From Cupriavidus sp. P-10 (GTDB lineage: Bacteria; Pseudomonadota; Gammaproteobacteria; Burkholderiales; Burkholderiaceae), in NCBI RefSeq assembly GCF_003402535.2, contig NZ_AP025171.1:2852001-2916000 (forward strand): a stretch of 64,000 nucleotides of DNA, written 5' to 3'. The notes below the pieces were generated by a model, which did no database searches, was not told where the DNA came from, and was given only the letters and a program-made list of their open reading frames with translations. This document shows positions 51,503 through 60,642 of the stretch, one piece after another. How positions within the stretch are numbered: the stretch's first letter is position 1; the number at the start of each line of letters is the position of its first letter. The position numbers and the translations under genes were made by a program.

Positions 51503-51958
51503 CTAGCGCCGCAGGCCGTCCACGTGCGTGCGCGCACCGTCGCGGCGCGCGGCTTCGGCGACCTCATTGCTGACCACGGTCTGGCCGATCGGCGCCAGCG
51601 CGATGCCGGCCAGCTTCAGGTGCTGGATCGCGAACGGGATGCCGATGATGGTGACGAAGTTCGCGACTGCCGCCATCACGTGGCCGATCGCCAGCCACAC
51701 GCCGGCAAACACAAACCACAGCACATTGCCGACCAGCCCGAAGGCGCCGGTGCCGACATCGTCGCGCCCGGTCAGCTCGCGCCGGCTGATGGCCTGCTTG
51801 CCGAACGGGAAGAAGGTGAAGCTGCCGATCACGAAGCAGGCCTTGCCCCACGGAATGCCGACGATCGAGATAAAGCAGAGCAGCCCGGCCAGCCACCATG
51901 CCAGGCCCATTACCACGCCGCCGAGGATGAACCAGAGGAAGTTGCCGATTGCACGCAT
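51503..51958 (-). CDS. yccF: YccF domain-containing membrane protein
   Basis: A 151-residue protein with two related halves, each a membrane pair: LGGVVMGLAWWLAGLLCFISIVGIPWGKACF and GNVLWFVFAGVWLAIGHVMAAVANFVTIIGIPFAIQHLKLAG. The repeated GIPW/GIPF motif is diagnostic of YccF. Function unknown. The extra C-terminal residues after IGQTVVSNEV are hydrophilic. The start at 51958 excludes an upstream extension that reads through a dispersed repeat copy. Confidence 0.9.
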   Translation of the reverse strand: MRAIGNFLWFILGGVVMGLAWWLAGLLCFISIVGIPWGKACFVIGSFTFFPFGKQAISRRELTGRDDVGTGAFGLVGNVLWFVFAGVWLAIGHVMAAVANFVTIIGIPFAIQHLKLAGIALAPIGQTVVSNEVAEAARRDGARTHVDGLRR

Positions 51959-52013
51959 GCCAGCCTTTTGGGTGTGAGCAGGAGAGGACACCGATGATAC
52001 GCGCGGCGCCGGA

Positions 52014-52032
52014 GCGTACCCGTTTCTGCGTG
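52014..52032 (+). repeat. Dispersed 19-bp repeat, copy 1
   Basis: GCGTACCCGTTTCTGCGTG in the 412-bp gap (51959-52370) between yccF and the dehydrogenase gene. Together with one base on each side more (GA before, C after) it is identical to copy 5. The rest of the gap shows no gene. Confidence 0.85.
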
Positions 52033-52159
52033 CCGCGCCAGGACGTGCGAAATGGCGGCGCGCGGGCCTCTGCATGCCCCGTGCGCGCCTCTCGAACGCG
52101 CGGCTTCCGCAAGGCAATCGCTGCTGCCAGCCGCTCCCGGCGCGGCTGGCAGCTGCAAA

Positions 52160-52178
52160 GCGTACCCGTTTCTGCGTG
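52160..52178 (+). repeat. Dispersed 19-bp repeat, copy 2
   Basis: Identical to copy 1 and 127 bp downstream of it. A 28-base stretch around this copy (52153-52180) is identical, inverted, to 62370-62397 around copy 6. Confidence 0.85.
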
Positions 52179-52370
52179 ACTGGTTTTGGCCGGCGCCGGG
52201 CGTGGCAGCGTTCGGCAAGGTCGCGATGGCGGCGCTAGAATGTGACGCCCGCCGGCCATTTGCCCGGCATCCCGCGATCCGGGAATGCCGGGCGGCCCGG
52301 CGCGGCCATCCCCTTCGCAACCCTCACGCTTTTCGCACGCCACGCGGCGCGTCACACCGTTCTCTCCGCC

Positions 52371-53306
52371 ATGAAACCCACGCTGCTGATCCTGACCCAG
52401 GTCGCTCCGCACCATCGCGACGCCATCGCCGAACAGTTCGAGATCGTCTACGCGCCCGATGCCGAAGGCCGCGCCGCGCAGATCGCCACCCAAGGCGCGC
52501 GCATCCGCGCGGTGCTGACGATCGGCTCCACCGGCCTGACCGCCGCAGAGATCGACGCCATGCCGGCGCTGGAACTGGTGTGCGCGCTCGGCGCCGGCTT
52601 CGAGAACATCGCCGTGGCCCACGCCCGCGCGCGCGGCATTGCCGTGGCCAATGGCGCCGGCACCAACGACAGCTGCGTCGCCGACCACGCGCTCGCGCTG
52701 CTGCTGGCGACGGTGCGCGGGCTGCCCCAGCTCGACGCTGCTACCCGCGCCGGCACCTGGCGCACGGCGCTGCCGCTGCGGCCCAATGTCTCGGGCAAGC
52801 GCATGGGGATCGTCGGGCTGGGCACCATTGGCCGGCGCATCGCCCGGCGCGGCGAGGGCTTCGACCTGGAGATCGGCTACCACAACCGCAAGCCGCGCGA
52901 GGATGTGGGCTACCGCTATTTCGACAGCATCGGGGCGCTGGCCGACTGGGCCGATTACCTGGTGATCGCCACGCCGGGCGGCGGCGCGACACGCCATCTG
53001 GTGGACGCCGCCGTGCTGGCGGCGCTGGGGCCGTCGGGCTTCCTGGTCAATATTGCGCGCGGCAGCGTGGTCGATACCCAGGCGCTGGCGGCGGCGCTGC
53101 GCGCCGGTACGCTCGGCGGCGCCGGGCTGGACGTCTATGAAAGCGAGCCGGCGCCGCCGGTGACGCTGTTCGACTGCCCCAACGTCGTGCTGACGCCGCA
53201 CATGGCAGGCTGGTCGCCCGAGGCGATCACGGCGTCGGTGGTGCAGTTCCTGGAGAATGCGCGCCGGCATTTTGCCGGCGAGGCGCTGCTGACACCTGTG
53301 GCTTGA
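52371..53306 (+). CDS. D-isomer-specific 2-hydroxyacid dehydrogenase
   Basis: A 311-residue enzyme of the glyoxylate/hydroxypyruvate reductase type. It has VCALGAGFENIAVAHARARGI, GTNDSCVADHALALLLATVR, the NAD(P) loop GIVGLGTIGRRIARRG (residues about 145-160), catalytic Arg in NIARGSVVDTQAL, Glu in YESEPAPP and His in LTPHMAGWSPE. It reduces a 2-oxoacid. The start at 52371 has no clear Shine-Dalgarno sequence. Upstream lie two dispersed repeat copies. Confidence 0.92.
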   Translation: MKPTLLILTQVAPHHRDAIAEQFEIVYAPDAEGRAAQIATQGARIRAVLTIGSTGLTAAEIDAMPALELVCALGAGFENIAVAHARARGIAVANGAGTNDSCVADHALALLLATVRGLPQLDAATRAGTWRTALPLRPNVSGKRMGIVGLGTIGRRIARRGEGFDLEIGYHNRKPREDVGYRYFDSIGALADWADYLVIATPGGGATRHLVDAAVLAALGPSGFLVNIARGSVVDTQALAAALRAGTLGGAGLDVYESEPAPPVTLFDCPNVVLTPHMAGWSPEAITASVVQFLENARRHFAGEALLTPVA

Positions 53307-53330
53307 CGCCGGTACGCTGACGGCTGGACC

Positions 53331-54677
53331 TCAGGCGGCCGGAAATGCGACCCTGACGCGCAGCCCCGGCCGCGCGTCTTCGAGCGCCACGCGCGCCCCA
53401 TGCGACTGCGCGATCTCCGCCACGATCGCCAGGCCCAGCCCGCTGCCGCCGGTCGGCGCATCGGGCACGCGGTAGAAGCGGTCGAACACGCGTTCGCGTT
53501 CCTCAGCCGGAATGCCGGGGCCGTTGTCGCGGACCACCAGCTCGACCGAGCGTCCGTCGCCCGCGCGTGCCACCTGCACGTCGATGCGGCTGCCGGTCGG
53601 GACGTAAACCAACGCGTTGTCCAGCAGGTTGGTCAGCAGGATGCGCAAGGCATCGGCATCGCCACGCACGATGGCCGGCGCCACGTCGGCCTCGGCATCG
53701 GCGTCCGCGCCGGCGTCCACGCCCAGGTCGATATCGCTATCCAGCGCGGCCTGGGCCAGTTCCGCCACCACGCCGGTGGCCAGTGCGCGCAGGTCGACCG
53801 GCTCGCGCGGCGGCGCGGCCGCCCCGGGTTCCTGCCGCGCCAAAGTGAGAAGCTGCGTGACCAGGTGGGTCAGCCGCTCCAGCCCCTGGCGCAGCTTCGC
53901 CACTGCCTCGTCACGTGCCGCGCCGCTGTCGGCGCGCTCGACCAACTGGGCCTGCAGCTGCAGCGCGGCCAGCGGCGTGCGCAGCGCGTGCGCCGCGTCG
54001 GCCACGAAGGCGCGCTGCGTGTCGATGGCGTGCGAGAGCCGCGCCAGCAGCTGGTTCAGCGCGGCGCTGAGCGGCGCGATCTCGTCCGGCATCTGCCGCA
54101 ACGCAAGCGGTTCCAGCGCGGTGGCGTCGCGCGCGCGCACTTCGGCGGCGATCTCGCGCAACGGCCGCAGGCCGCGCCCCACGGCCATCCAAACCAGCCA
54201 GCCCAGCAATGGCAGCAGCAACAGCAGCGGCGCCACGGTACGCAGCGCCATGCGCGCGGCCAGCGTGCGGCGCGCGCTCATCGGTTGCGCGATCTGCACC
54301 ACGGTGGGCCCCAGCTGCATGCTGTACAGCCGCCATTCGCCCTGCTGCGTGGTCACGTTGGAGAAGCCCAGCTCGGCGCGCGACGGCAGCGCCGCGTGCG
54401 AATGCGACAGGTAAAGGCTGCGCCCCGAGCCGTCCCAGATATGGATGACGACGTCCTCGTCGGCATGCGAGAGGTCGCCGGGCGAGCCGATAAAGGGCGG
54501 CACCACCGGGTCGGCAAACTGGCTCGGCAGCGCCGCGGCCATCTGCTTCATCTGGTAATCGAACAGCGCATTGGCTTCCTGGCGTGCCTGGCCGTAGATG
54601 AGCGCGGTGGCGATGGCTATGCCGGCGAGCAAACCCGCGGCCAGCCACCACAGCAGCGTTCGCTGGATGGAGCGCAT
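53331..54677 (-). CDS. Sensor histidine kinase, QseC-like
   Basis: A 448-residue kinase: N-terminal helix (LLWWLAAGLLAGIAIATALIYG), periplasmic region of about 110 residues, second helix (TVAPLLLLLPLLGWLVWMAVG), HAMP, then phospho-accepting His230 in AFVADAAHALRTPLAAL. The ATPase domain has LLTNLLDNALVYV (N box), VVRDNGPGIPAEERERVFDRFYR and GGSGLGLAIVAEIAQSHGA. The start overlaps the response-regulator stop in TGATG. The two-component pair sits behind glk, the position taken by GltR-GltS in Pseudomonas, so a sugar-related signal is plausible but unproven. Confidence 0.93.
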   Translation of the reverse strand: MRSIQRTLLWWLAAGLLAGIAIATALIYGQARQEANALFDYQMKQMAAALPSQFADPVVPPFIGSPGDLSHADEDVVIHIWDGSGRSLYLSHSHAALPSRAELGFSNVTTQQGEWRLYSMQLGPTVVQIAQPMSARRTLAARMALRTVAPLLLLLPLLGWLVWMAVGRGLRPLREIAAEVRARDATALEPLALRQMPDEIAPLSAALNQLLARLSHAIDTQRAFVADAAHALRTPLAALQLQAQLVERADSGAARDEAVAKLRQGLERLTHLVTQLLTLARQEPGAAAPPREPVDLRALATGVVAELAQAALDSDIDLGVDAGADADAEADVAPAIVRGDADALRILLTNLLDNALVYVPTGSRIDVQVARAGDGRSVELVVRDNGPGIPAEERERVFDRFYRVPDAPTGGSGLGLAIVAEIAQSHGARVALEDARPGLRVRVAFPAA

Positions 54678-55372
54678 CAGCCGGGCTCTCCCTCGCCATC
54701 TAGGCGCGGCACCACGTAGCCCACGCCACGGATATTGCGGATCAGCGCGGCGCCGAACTTCTTGCGCAGCACGTGGATATAGACCTCGACGGTATTGCTG
54801 CCCACCTCGTCGTCCCAGCCGTACAGGCGCTCCTGCAACTGCGGCACCGACCACACCTTGCCCGGCCGCGACATCAGCGCCGAGAGCAGCGCGAACTCGC
54901 GCGCCGACAGCCGCACTGGCTCGCCGCGGTGCGTGACCTCGCGCGTGGACGGGTTGAGCACGATCTCGCCATAGGCCACCAGCGGCTCGGCCCGCCCCGC
55001 GGCGCGGCGCGCGAGCGCGTGCATGCGCGCGGCCAGCTCCTGCAGGTCGAAAGGCTTGACCAGGTAGTCGTCAGCGCCGGCATTGAGGCCCGCGACGCGG
55101 TCGGCTACCGCGTCGCGCGCGGTCAGGATCAGCACCGGCGTGGGCACGCCGCGTGCGCGCAGCGTGCGCAGCACGTCCAGCCCCGAGCGGCGCGGCAAAC
55201 CCAGATCGAGCAGCACCAGGTCGTAGCACGCCTCGCCCTCCTGCGACGACGTGGCCGCGGCCAGGCCTGCATCACCGTCGCGCACCCAGTCGACGGTAAA
55301 GCCCTCCTGCCGCAGCGCCTGCCTGACGCTGTCGCCAATCATGGCGTCGTCTTCCACCAGCAGCACGCGCAT
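54677..55372 (-). CDS. OmpR-family response regulator
   Basis: A 231-residue regulator. The receiver domain has VEDD acidic residues (7-9), phospho-acceptor Asp56 in LVLLDLGLPRRSG, Thr in LILTARDAV and Lys in DDYLVKPFDLQEL. The C-terminal winged helix contains LSAREFALLSALMSRPGKVWS and GSNTVEVYIHVLRKKFG. It starts 2 bp after the glk stop and overlaps the kinase start by one base, so glk and the two-component genes are one transcript. Likely target: glucose uptake or metabolism genes (inference). Confidence 0.95.
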   Translation of the reverse strand: MRVLLVEDDAMIGDSVRQALRQEGFTVDWVRDGDAGLAAATSSQEGEACYDLVLLDLGLPRRSGLDVLRTLRARGVPTPVLILTARDAVADRVAGLNAGADDYLVKPFDLQELAARMHALARRAAGRAEPLVAYGEIVLNPSTREVTHRGEPVRLSAREFALLSALMSRPGKVWSVPQLQERLYGWDDEVGSNTVEVYIHVLRKKFGAALIRNIRGVGYVVPRLDGEGEPG

Positions 55373-55374
55373 GG

Positions 55375-56394
55375 CTAGGCGGTCCCCGCTTCGCGATCCA
55401 GGCGGTCGGCCAGCGCCCGCGCCAGCCCCGGCAGCGCCGGGTGGCGCGCGGTGATGACATGGACCGGCACGTCTTCGAGCCAGCCGCGCATGCGGCCCTT
55501 GGCGACGAAGCGCTCGGCGAAGGTGGAGGCCTGCAGCGCCGGCACGAAGCGCGGCAGGATGCCGCCGCCGAGATAGACGCCGCCGCGTGCGCCCAACACC
55601 AGCGCGATATCGGCCGCGACCGAGCCCAGCAGCCCGAAGAACGCCGTCATGGCCCGCTGGCACAGCGGGTCGTTGCGCTGGAAGGCGCCGTCGGTGACCT
55701 GCTCCGGCAGCAGCGGCGCGAGCAAAAGCGTACCCGTTTCTGCGGCCAGCGCGGCATGGATCTGCGACAGCCCCGCGCCCGACACCAGCCGTTCCGCGGA
55801 TACGCGCCCGACCTGGCGATGGGCCGCGCGCCACGCCACCCATTCATCGTCGGTGGCCGGCATCAGCTCGATATGGCCGCCCTCGCCGGCCAGCGCCACC
55901 ATCTGCCCGCCCGGCGCCGGCACCAGCCCCGACACGCCCAGCCCCGTGCCCGGTCCCACCAGCGCCAGCGGCGCGGTCGGGACCGCGGTGCCGGCGCGCA
56001 CCTGCGCCAGGCCGTCCGCCGGCAGGTGCGGCAAGGCCAGCGCCAGCGCGGTGAAGTCGTTCAGCGCCAACAGCGTCTGCAGGCCGAGCGCGCGGCGCAT
56101 GCCGTCGACCGAGAAGGTCCAGTTGTGGTTGGTCAGCCTGACCTGGTCGCCGGTAACCGGGTTGGCCAGCCCGATCGCCGCATGGCGCGGCATGGGCTTG
56201 CCGGTGCCGGCCAGACCATCCAGGAACTGGCGCAGCGCGGCTTCGAGCGAGGGGAAGTCGGCGACCTTGAGCGCGGTCACCGGGCCGATCTGCATCGGCG
56301 CGGTCTCTAGCGCGAAGCGCACGTTGGTGCCACCGATATCGCCAAGCAGGCGCGGGAAGGTGGCGGTCGCGGGTGTGGAGGCGGTGTCAGCCAT
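55375..56394 (-). CDS. glk: Glucokinase
   Basis: A 339-residue ROK-unrelated proteobacterial glucokinase. ATP-binding LLGDIGGTNVRFALE (residues about 16-30), glucose-binding NHNWTFS and LNDFTALALALPHL with the catalytic Asp, VGPGTGLGVSGLVP, GEGGHIELMP and VYLGGGILPRF are present. It makes glucose 6-phosphate. It lies between pgl and the response regulator. Codons for ETGTL near residue 220 come from a copy of the dispersed 19-bp repeat, in a stretch that is variable among glucokinases. The leader carries an 8-bp tandem repeat. Confidence 0.95.
   Translation of the reverse strand: MADTASTPATATFPRLLGDIGGTNVRFALETAPMQIGPVTALKVADFPSLEAALRQFLDGLAGTGKPMPRHAAIGLANPVTGDQVRLTNHNWTFSVDGMRRALGLQTLLALNDFTALALALPHLPADGLAQVRAGTAVPTAPLALVGPGTGLGVSGLVPAPGGQMVALAGEGGHIELMPATDDEWVAWRAAHRQVGRVSAERLVSGAGLSQIHAALAAETGTLLLAPLLPEQVTDGAFQRNDPLCQRAMTAFFGLLGSVAADIALVLGARGGVYLGGGILPRFVPALQASTFAERFVAKGRMRGWLEDVPVHVITARHPALPGLARALADRLDREAGTA
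55728..55744 (+). repeat. Dispersed repeat, copy 3, inside glk
   Basis: The first 17 bases of the dispersed repeat (GCGTACCCGTTTCTGCG) lie within glk, read antisense, without disrupting its frame. The last two bases differ. Confidence 0.8.
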
Positions 56395-56412
56395 GGCGTC
56401 GGTCTCGTCCCC

Positions 56413-56440
56413 TTCAGGAATTCAGGAATTCAGGAATTCA
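56413..56440. repeat. 8-bp tandem repeat in the pgl-glk spacer
   Basis: TTCAGGAA is repeated three full times plus four bases (3.5 units), a few bases after the pgl stop and 19 bp upstream of the glk ATG at 56394. Copy-number change would alter the distance between pgl and glk and the glk leader. Confidence 0.9.
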
Positions 56441-56443
56441 GAA

Positions 56444-57124
56444 TCAGGCCTTGAACACGTCGAACCCGTGCCGGTGGCGCGACGCCACCAGGCTCACCGG
56501 CAGCGCCGGCGTCGGCCCCTGCAGCGCGCGCTCCAGCACCCTGGCCTTGGCTTCGCCAGTGACCGCCAGGAACGCGCGTTCGGCCGCCAGCAGCGCGGCC
56601 AGGTTCAGCGTGATGCGCGCATGCGGCGCGGCGCCCGGGTGCGCCAGCAGGTAGGCGGGCTGCGGGTCGCTCAGCGCGTCCTGCAGCTCGGGTGCGTCCG
56701 GGAACAGCGACGCGGTATGGCCATCCTCGCCCATGCCAAGCACCACCACGTCGGGCTGGCGGAACGCGCGATTCGCGCGCGCCACCGCCGCGGCCGGGTC
56801 GGCCACGTCCTGCCCATCGGCCACCAGCGGAATGAAGGCGGCACTGCCGGCGGCCTCGCGCAGCAGGTGCGCCCGCACCAGCGCGGCATTGCTGTCGGGG
56901 TGGTCAGGCGGCACCACGCGCTCGTCGACCAGCGTCACCGTCACCGCTTCCCATCGCAGCGGGCGGTAGCGCAGCCGCTCGAACATCGGCACCGGCGAGC
57001 GCCCGCCGGAGACCGCCAGCACCGCCCAGCCGTTGACGCGGATGGCGAGCTCGAGCGCATTGCTGATCGAGATGGCCAGGGCCTCGGCCTGGTCCATCGG
57101 GGTGGGATGTTCGAACAGGCGCAT
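56444..57124 (-). CDS. pgl: 6-phosphogluconolactonase
   Basis: A 226-residue DevB-type lactonase: LAVSGGRSPVPMFERLRY, VTLVDERVVPPDHPDSNAALVRAHLL, VVLGMGEDGHTASLFPDAP and RITLNLAALLAAERAFLAVTG match the glucosamine-6-phosphate isomerase-like fold. It hydrolyses 6-phosphogluconolactone. The start at 57124 follows AGAGGAAA, 15 bp after the zwf stop, so zwf-pgl-glk form one operon. Confidence 0.95.
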   Translation of the reverse strand: MRLFEHPTPMDQAEALAISISNALELAIRVNGWAVLAVSGGRSPVPMFERLRYRPLRWEAVTVTLVDERVVPPDHPDSNAALVRAHLLREAAGSAAFIPLVADGQDVADPAAAVARANRAFRQPDVVVLGMGEDGHTASLFPDAPELQDALSDPQPAYLLAHPGAAPHARITLNLAALLAAERAFLAVTGEAKARVLERALQGPTPALPVSLVASRHRHGFDVFKA

Positions 57125-57139
57125 GTCGTTTCCTCTGGT

Positions 57140-58597
57140 TCAGGCTTCTTCGTGCCACAGCGCGCCGTCGCGCGACATCAGCGCCGACGATGCGGCCGGG
57201 CCCCAGGTGCCGGCGGTGTAAGGCTTGGGCGGGACCGTGCTCGCTTCCCAGGTATCGATGATGGGCTCGACCCAGCGCCACGCCTGCACCTGCTCGTCGC
57301 GGCGCACGAACAAACCCAGCCGGCCGCGGATCACGTCCAGCAACAGCCGCTCGTAGGCGCCGGCGCGGCGCACCTTGAACGAGTTGGCGAAGTCGAGGTC
57401 GAGCGAGGTCGGCGTCAGCTCGAGCGTGTCGCCGGGCTGCTTGACCAGGCAGTACAGCCGGATGCTTTCCTCGGGCTGCAGCTGGATCACCAGCCGGTTC
57501 TGCGGCGACAGCGTCAGCGGGCGCGGGAAGATCGCATGCGGCACGTCGCGGAAGTGGATCACGATCTCGGCCACGCGCGCCTGCATGCGCTTGCCGGTGC
57601 GCAGGTAGAACGGCACGCCTTCCCAGCGCCAGTTGGCGATCTCGGCCTTGATCGCGACAAAGGTTTCGGTACGGCTGTCGGGCGCGATGCCGGCCTCGTC
57701 CGTGTAGCCCGGCACCGGCTTGCCGCCGATGGCGCCGGCGCGGTACTGGCCGCGCACGGTTTTCTCGGCGACGTCCTGCGGCGTGATCGGCTTGAGCGCC
57801 TTCAGGATCTTGATCTTCTCGTCGCGGATGGCGTCTTCGGAGAGGCTGGCCGGCGGCTCCATCGCCACCATGCACAAGAGCTGCAGCAGGTGGTTCTGCA
57901 CCATGTCGCGCAGCGCGCCGGTGTGGTCGTAGAAATCGCCGCGTGTTTCCACGCCGAGCTCTTCGGCGATCGTGATCTGCACGTCCTGCACCCACTCGCG
58001 CCGCCACAGCGGCTCGAACAGCGCATTGCCGAAGCGGATCGCCATCAGGTTCTGCACCGACTCCTTGCCGAGGTAATGGTCGATGCGATAGATCTGCTCC
58101 TCGGCAAAGTAGTTGGCCACCGCCGAGTTGATCGCCTCGTTCGATTCGAGGTCATGGCCCAGCGGCTTTTCCAGCACGATGCGTACGTTAGGCGCCGTGC
58201 GGGTGTTGAGGCCCGTACGCGCCAACTGCTCGCAGATCGACACGAACAGGTCCGGCGCGGTGGCGAGATAGCACACCACCACTTCGGGCTTGCGCGACAG
58301 CACCTTGTCGGCCAGCGCATCGAAATGCGCCGGCACGCGTGCATCGGCCTGCACGTAGATGATGCGCTGGCAGAACCTGTCCCATGACTCAGGCGGCGCA
58401 TGCGCCAGTGCGGGACGCACGGTCTGTTCCAGGGACGCCAGGTAGTCAGCGGTCGACAGCGGCTGGCTGCCGGTGGCGAGAATGCGCGCCGCCGGATTCA
58501 GCAGGCCGGCGTGATGCGCATCGAACAGGGAAGGCAGCAGCTTGCGCCGCGCCAGGTCGCCGGTGCCGCCGAACAGCACCATGTCGAAATCAGGCAT
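57140..58597 (-). CDS. zwf: Glucose-6-phosphate 1-dehydrogenase
   Basis: A 485-residue enzyme. The NADP loop is VLFGGTGDLARRKLLPSLF at the N terminus; EKPLGHDLESNEAIN and the active-site RIDHYLGKESVQNLMAIRF with the catalytic His follow, as does GVPFYLRTGKRM. It oxidises glucose 6-phosphate to the lactone. The start at 58597 follows AAGGAG; an extension to 58639 is open but lacks one. It is divergent from edd with a 209-bp spacer. Confidence 0.96.
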   Translation of the reverse strand: MPDFDMVLFGGTGDLARRKLLPSLFDAHHAGLLNPAARILATGSQPLSTADYLASLEQTVRPALAHAPPESWDRFCQRIIYVQADARVPAHFDALADKVLSRKPEVVVCYLATAPDLFVSICEQLARTGLNTRTAPNVRIVLEKPLGHDLESNEAINSAVANYFAEEQIYRIDHYLGKESVQNLMAIRFGNALFEPLWRREWVQDVQITIAEELGVETRGDFYDHTGALRDMVQNHLLQLLCMVAMEPPASLSEDAIRDEKIKILKALKPITPQDVAEKTVRGQYRAGAIGGKPVPGYTDEAGIAPDSRTETFVAIKAEIANWRWEGVPFYLRTGKRMQARVAEIVIHFRDVPHAIFPRPLTLSPQNRLVIQLQPEESIRLYCLVKQPGDTLELTPTSLDLDFANSFKVRRAGAYERLLLDVIRGRLGLFVRRDEQVQAWRWVEPIIDTWEASTVPPKPYTAGTWGPAASSALMSRDGALWHEEA

Positions 58598-58634
58598 GCT
58601 CACCCTGCGCTCCTTGAGGATTCGAGTTGTCGCG

Positions 58635-58650
58635 GCCATCGCGCGATGGC
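58635..58650. promoter_or_regulatory. 16-bp perfect palindrome between zwf and edd
   Basis: GCCATCGCGCGATGGC is a perfect palindrome 38 bp upstream of the zwf start, in the divergent zwf/edd spacer. Its symmetry suits a dimeric repressor. It does not resemble the HexR site (TTGT-N7-ACAA), which I could not find here. Confidence 0.5.
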
Positions 58651-58700
58651 GGGCCGTGTTGCGGCCAGTTTACGTGAGTCGCTACGGCTTGGCGAGGCAA

Positions 58701-58719
58701 GCGTACCCATTTCTGCGTG
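58701..58719 (+). repeat. Dispersed 19-bp repeat, copy 4 (one mismatch)
   Basis: GCGTACCCATTTCTGCGTG, one base different from the consensus, in the zwf/edd divergent spacer, 87 bp upstream of edd. Confidence 0.8.
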
Positions 58720-58806
58720 GATCGCCTGGGGGGGCGCGGGACGCCCTGCGGCGTGCAGCGACCCGCAAAGTGCGCTAGGCTGAAAGCTCCCCCGCAGGAG
58801 AACCCC

Positions 58807-60642
58807 ATGCCACGTCATCCAGTGCTCGAGCGGGTCACCGCCCGCATCGTCTCCCGCAGTGCCGCCACGCGCCAGGCGTATCTGGACCGGACCCGCGCCA
58901 TGGCCGGGCAGAAAGTGGAACGCGCCCAGCTTTCGTGTACCAACCTGGCCCACGCTGTGGCCGCGATGCCTGACGAAGCCAAGATCCGCCTGAAGGCCGA
59001 CGAGCGCCCCAACCTGGCGATCGTCTCCGCCTACAACGACATGCTGTCGGCGCACCAGCCGCTGGCGGCCTATCCGCAGTGGATCAAGGAGGCTGCGCTG
59101 GAGGCCGGCGGCACCGCGCAGTTCGCGGGCGGCACGCCGGCGATGTGCGATGGCGTGACGCAGGGCCAGGACGGCATGGACCTGTCGCTGTTTTCGCGCG
59201 ACGTGATTGCGCTGGCCGCGGCCGTGGCGCTGTCGCACCAGATGTTCGACGCCGCGCTGTACCTGGGCGTGTGCGACAAGATCGTGCCGGGACTCGTAAT
59301 GGGCGCGCTGTCGTTCGGCCACCTGCCCGCGGTGTTCGTGCCGGGCGGGCCCATGACCACCGGCATCAGCAACGATGAAAAGGCGCGCACGCGCCAGCTT
59401 TACGCCGAGGGCAAGATCGGGAGGGAAGCACTGCTCGAAGCCGAGACCCACTCCTATCACGGCCCCGGCACCTGCACCTTCTACGGCACCGCCAATTCCA
59501 ACCAGATGCTGATGGAAATGATGGGGCTGCACCTGCCGGGCACCGCCTTCGTCAACCCCGGCACGCCGCTGCGCGAGGCGCTGACGCGCGAGTCGGCGCG
59601 CCAGGCGCTCAAGCTGGTGCATGGCGGCGAGCGCTACACGCCGGTGGCCGAAGTGCTGGACGAACGCGCCTTCGTCAACGGCGTCGTCGGGCTGCTCGCC
59701 ACCGGCGGCTCGACCAACCACACGCTGCACCTGATCGCGATGGCGCGCGTGGGCGGCATCGTGCTGGGGTGGGACGATTTCGATGAGCTGTCCGCGGTAG
59801 TGCCACTGCTGGCGCGCGTGTACCCCAACGGCAAGGCCGACGTGAACCAGTTCCAGGCCGCCGGCGGGCTGCCGGTGGTGATCCGCGGGCTGCTGTCGCT
59901 GGGACTGCTGCACGACGACGTGACCACTATCTTCGGCCGCGGGCTGGAGGACTACACACGCGAGCCCGTGCTGCGCGACGGCAAGCTCGGCTGGATCGAC
60001 GGCCCGGCCGCGCCGCTTGACGACAGCATCGTGCGCGGCGCCGGCCAGCCGTTCTTGCCGGACGGCGGCATCAAGGTGCTCGACGGCAAGCTGGGCCGCG
60101 CGGTCATCAAGACCTCGGCGGTCAAGCCCGAGCACCAGGTGGTGCAGGCGCCAGCGATCGTGTTCGAACGTCAGGACGACGTGCTGCACGCGTTCAAGCG
60201 CGGCGAACTGGAGCGCGACTTCGTCGCGGTGCTGCCGTGGCAGGGCCCGGCCGCTTGCGGCATGCCCGAGCTGCACAAGCTGACGCCGACGCTGACGGTG
60301 CTGCAGGACCGCGGCTTCCATGTGGCACTGGTCACCGATGGGCGCATGTCGGGTGCATCGGGCAAGGTGCCGGCGGCGATCCATGTCTGTCCCGAAGCGC
60401 TGCGCGGCGGCGCGCTCGCGCGCGTGCGCACCGGCGACATGATGCGCGTGGACGCGCCCGCGGGCGTGCTCGACGTGCTGGTGCCGGAAGACGAATGGCG
60501 CGCGCGCGAGGCCGCCAACCCCGACCTCAGTGCCAACCGGCACGGCGTTGGCCGCGACCTGTTCGCGTCCTTCCGCTGCAACGTGAGCACCGCCGAAAGC
60601 GGCGCCTGCACGCTGTTTTCCGACGAAGGCAACGCCGCCTAG
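58807..60642 (+). CDS. edd: 6-phosphogluconate dehydratase
   Basis: A 611-residue IlvD/Edd-family enzyme preceded by CAGGAGA. It has [42 protein letters not shown] with an iron-sulfur Cys, [25 protein letters not shown] with the second Cys, and [19 protein letters not shown]. It dehydrates 6-phosphogluconate to KDPG in the Entner-Doudoroff route. The KDPG aldolase gene (eda), often adjacent, is not in the window. The 3' end overlaps mscS by 4 bp. Confidence 0.96.
   Translation: MPRHPVLERVTARIVSRSAATRQAYLDRTRAMAGQKVERAQLSCTNLAHAVAAMPDEAKIRLKADERPNLAIVSAYNDMLSAHQPLAAYPQWIKEAALEAGGTAQFAGGTPAMCDGVTQGQDGMDLSLFSRDVIALAAAVALSHQMFDAALYLGVCDKIVPGLVMGALSFGHLPAVFVPGGPMTTGISNDEKARTRQLYAEGKIGREALLEAETHSYHGPGTCTFYGTANSNQMLMEMMGLHLPGTAFVNPGTPLREALTRESARQALKLVHGGERYTPVAEVLDERAFVNGVVGLLATGGSTNHTLHLIAMARVGGIVLGWDDFDELSAVVPLLARVYPNGKADVNQFQAAGGLPVVIRGLLSLGLLHDDVTTIFGRGLEDYTREPVLRDGKLGWIDGPAAPLDDSIVRGAGQPFLPDGGIKVLDGKLGRAVIKTSAVKPEHQVVQAPAIVFERQDDVLHAFKRGELERDFVAVLPWQGPAACGMPELHKLTPTLTVLQDRGFHVALVTDGRMSGASGKVPAAIHVCPEALRGGALARVRTGDMMRVDAPAGVLDVLVPEDEWRAREAANPDLSANRHGVGRDLFASFRCNVSTAESGACTLFSDEGNAA

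Noticed and set aside
55649..58387. 912-codon frame on the plus strand
   Set aside because: Antisense to glk, pgl and zwf, all with clear catalytic motifs.
58598..58806. HexR operator in the zwf/edd spacer
   Set aside because: I looked for TTGT-N7/8-ACAA and found only an isolated TTGT.
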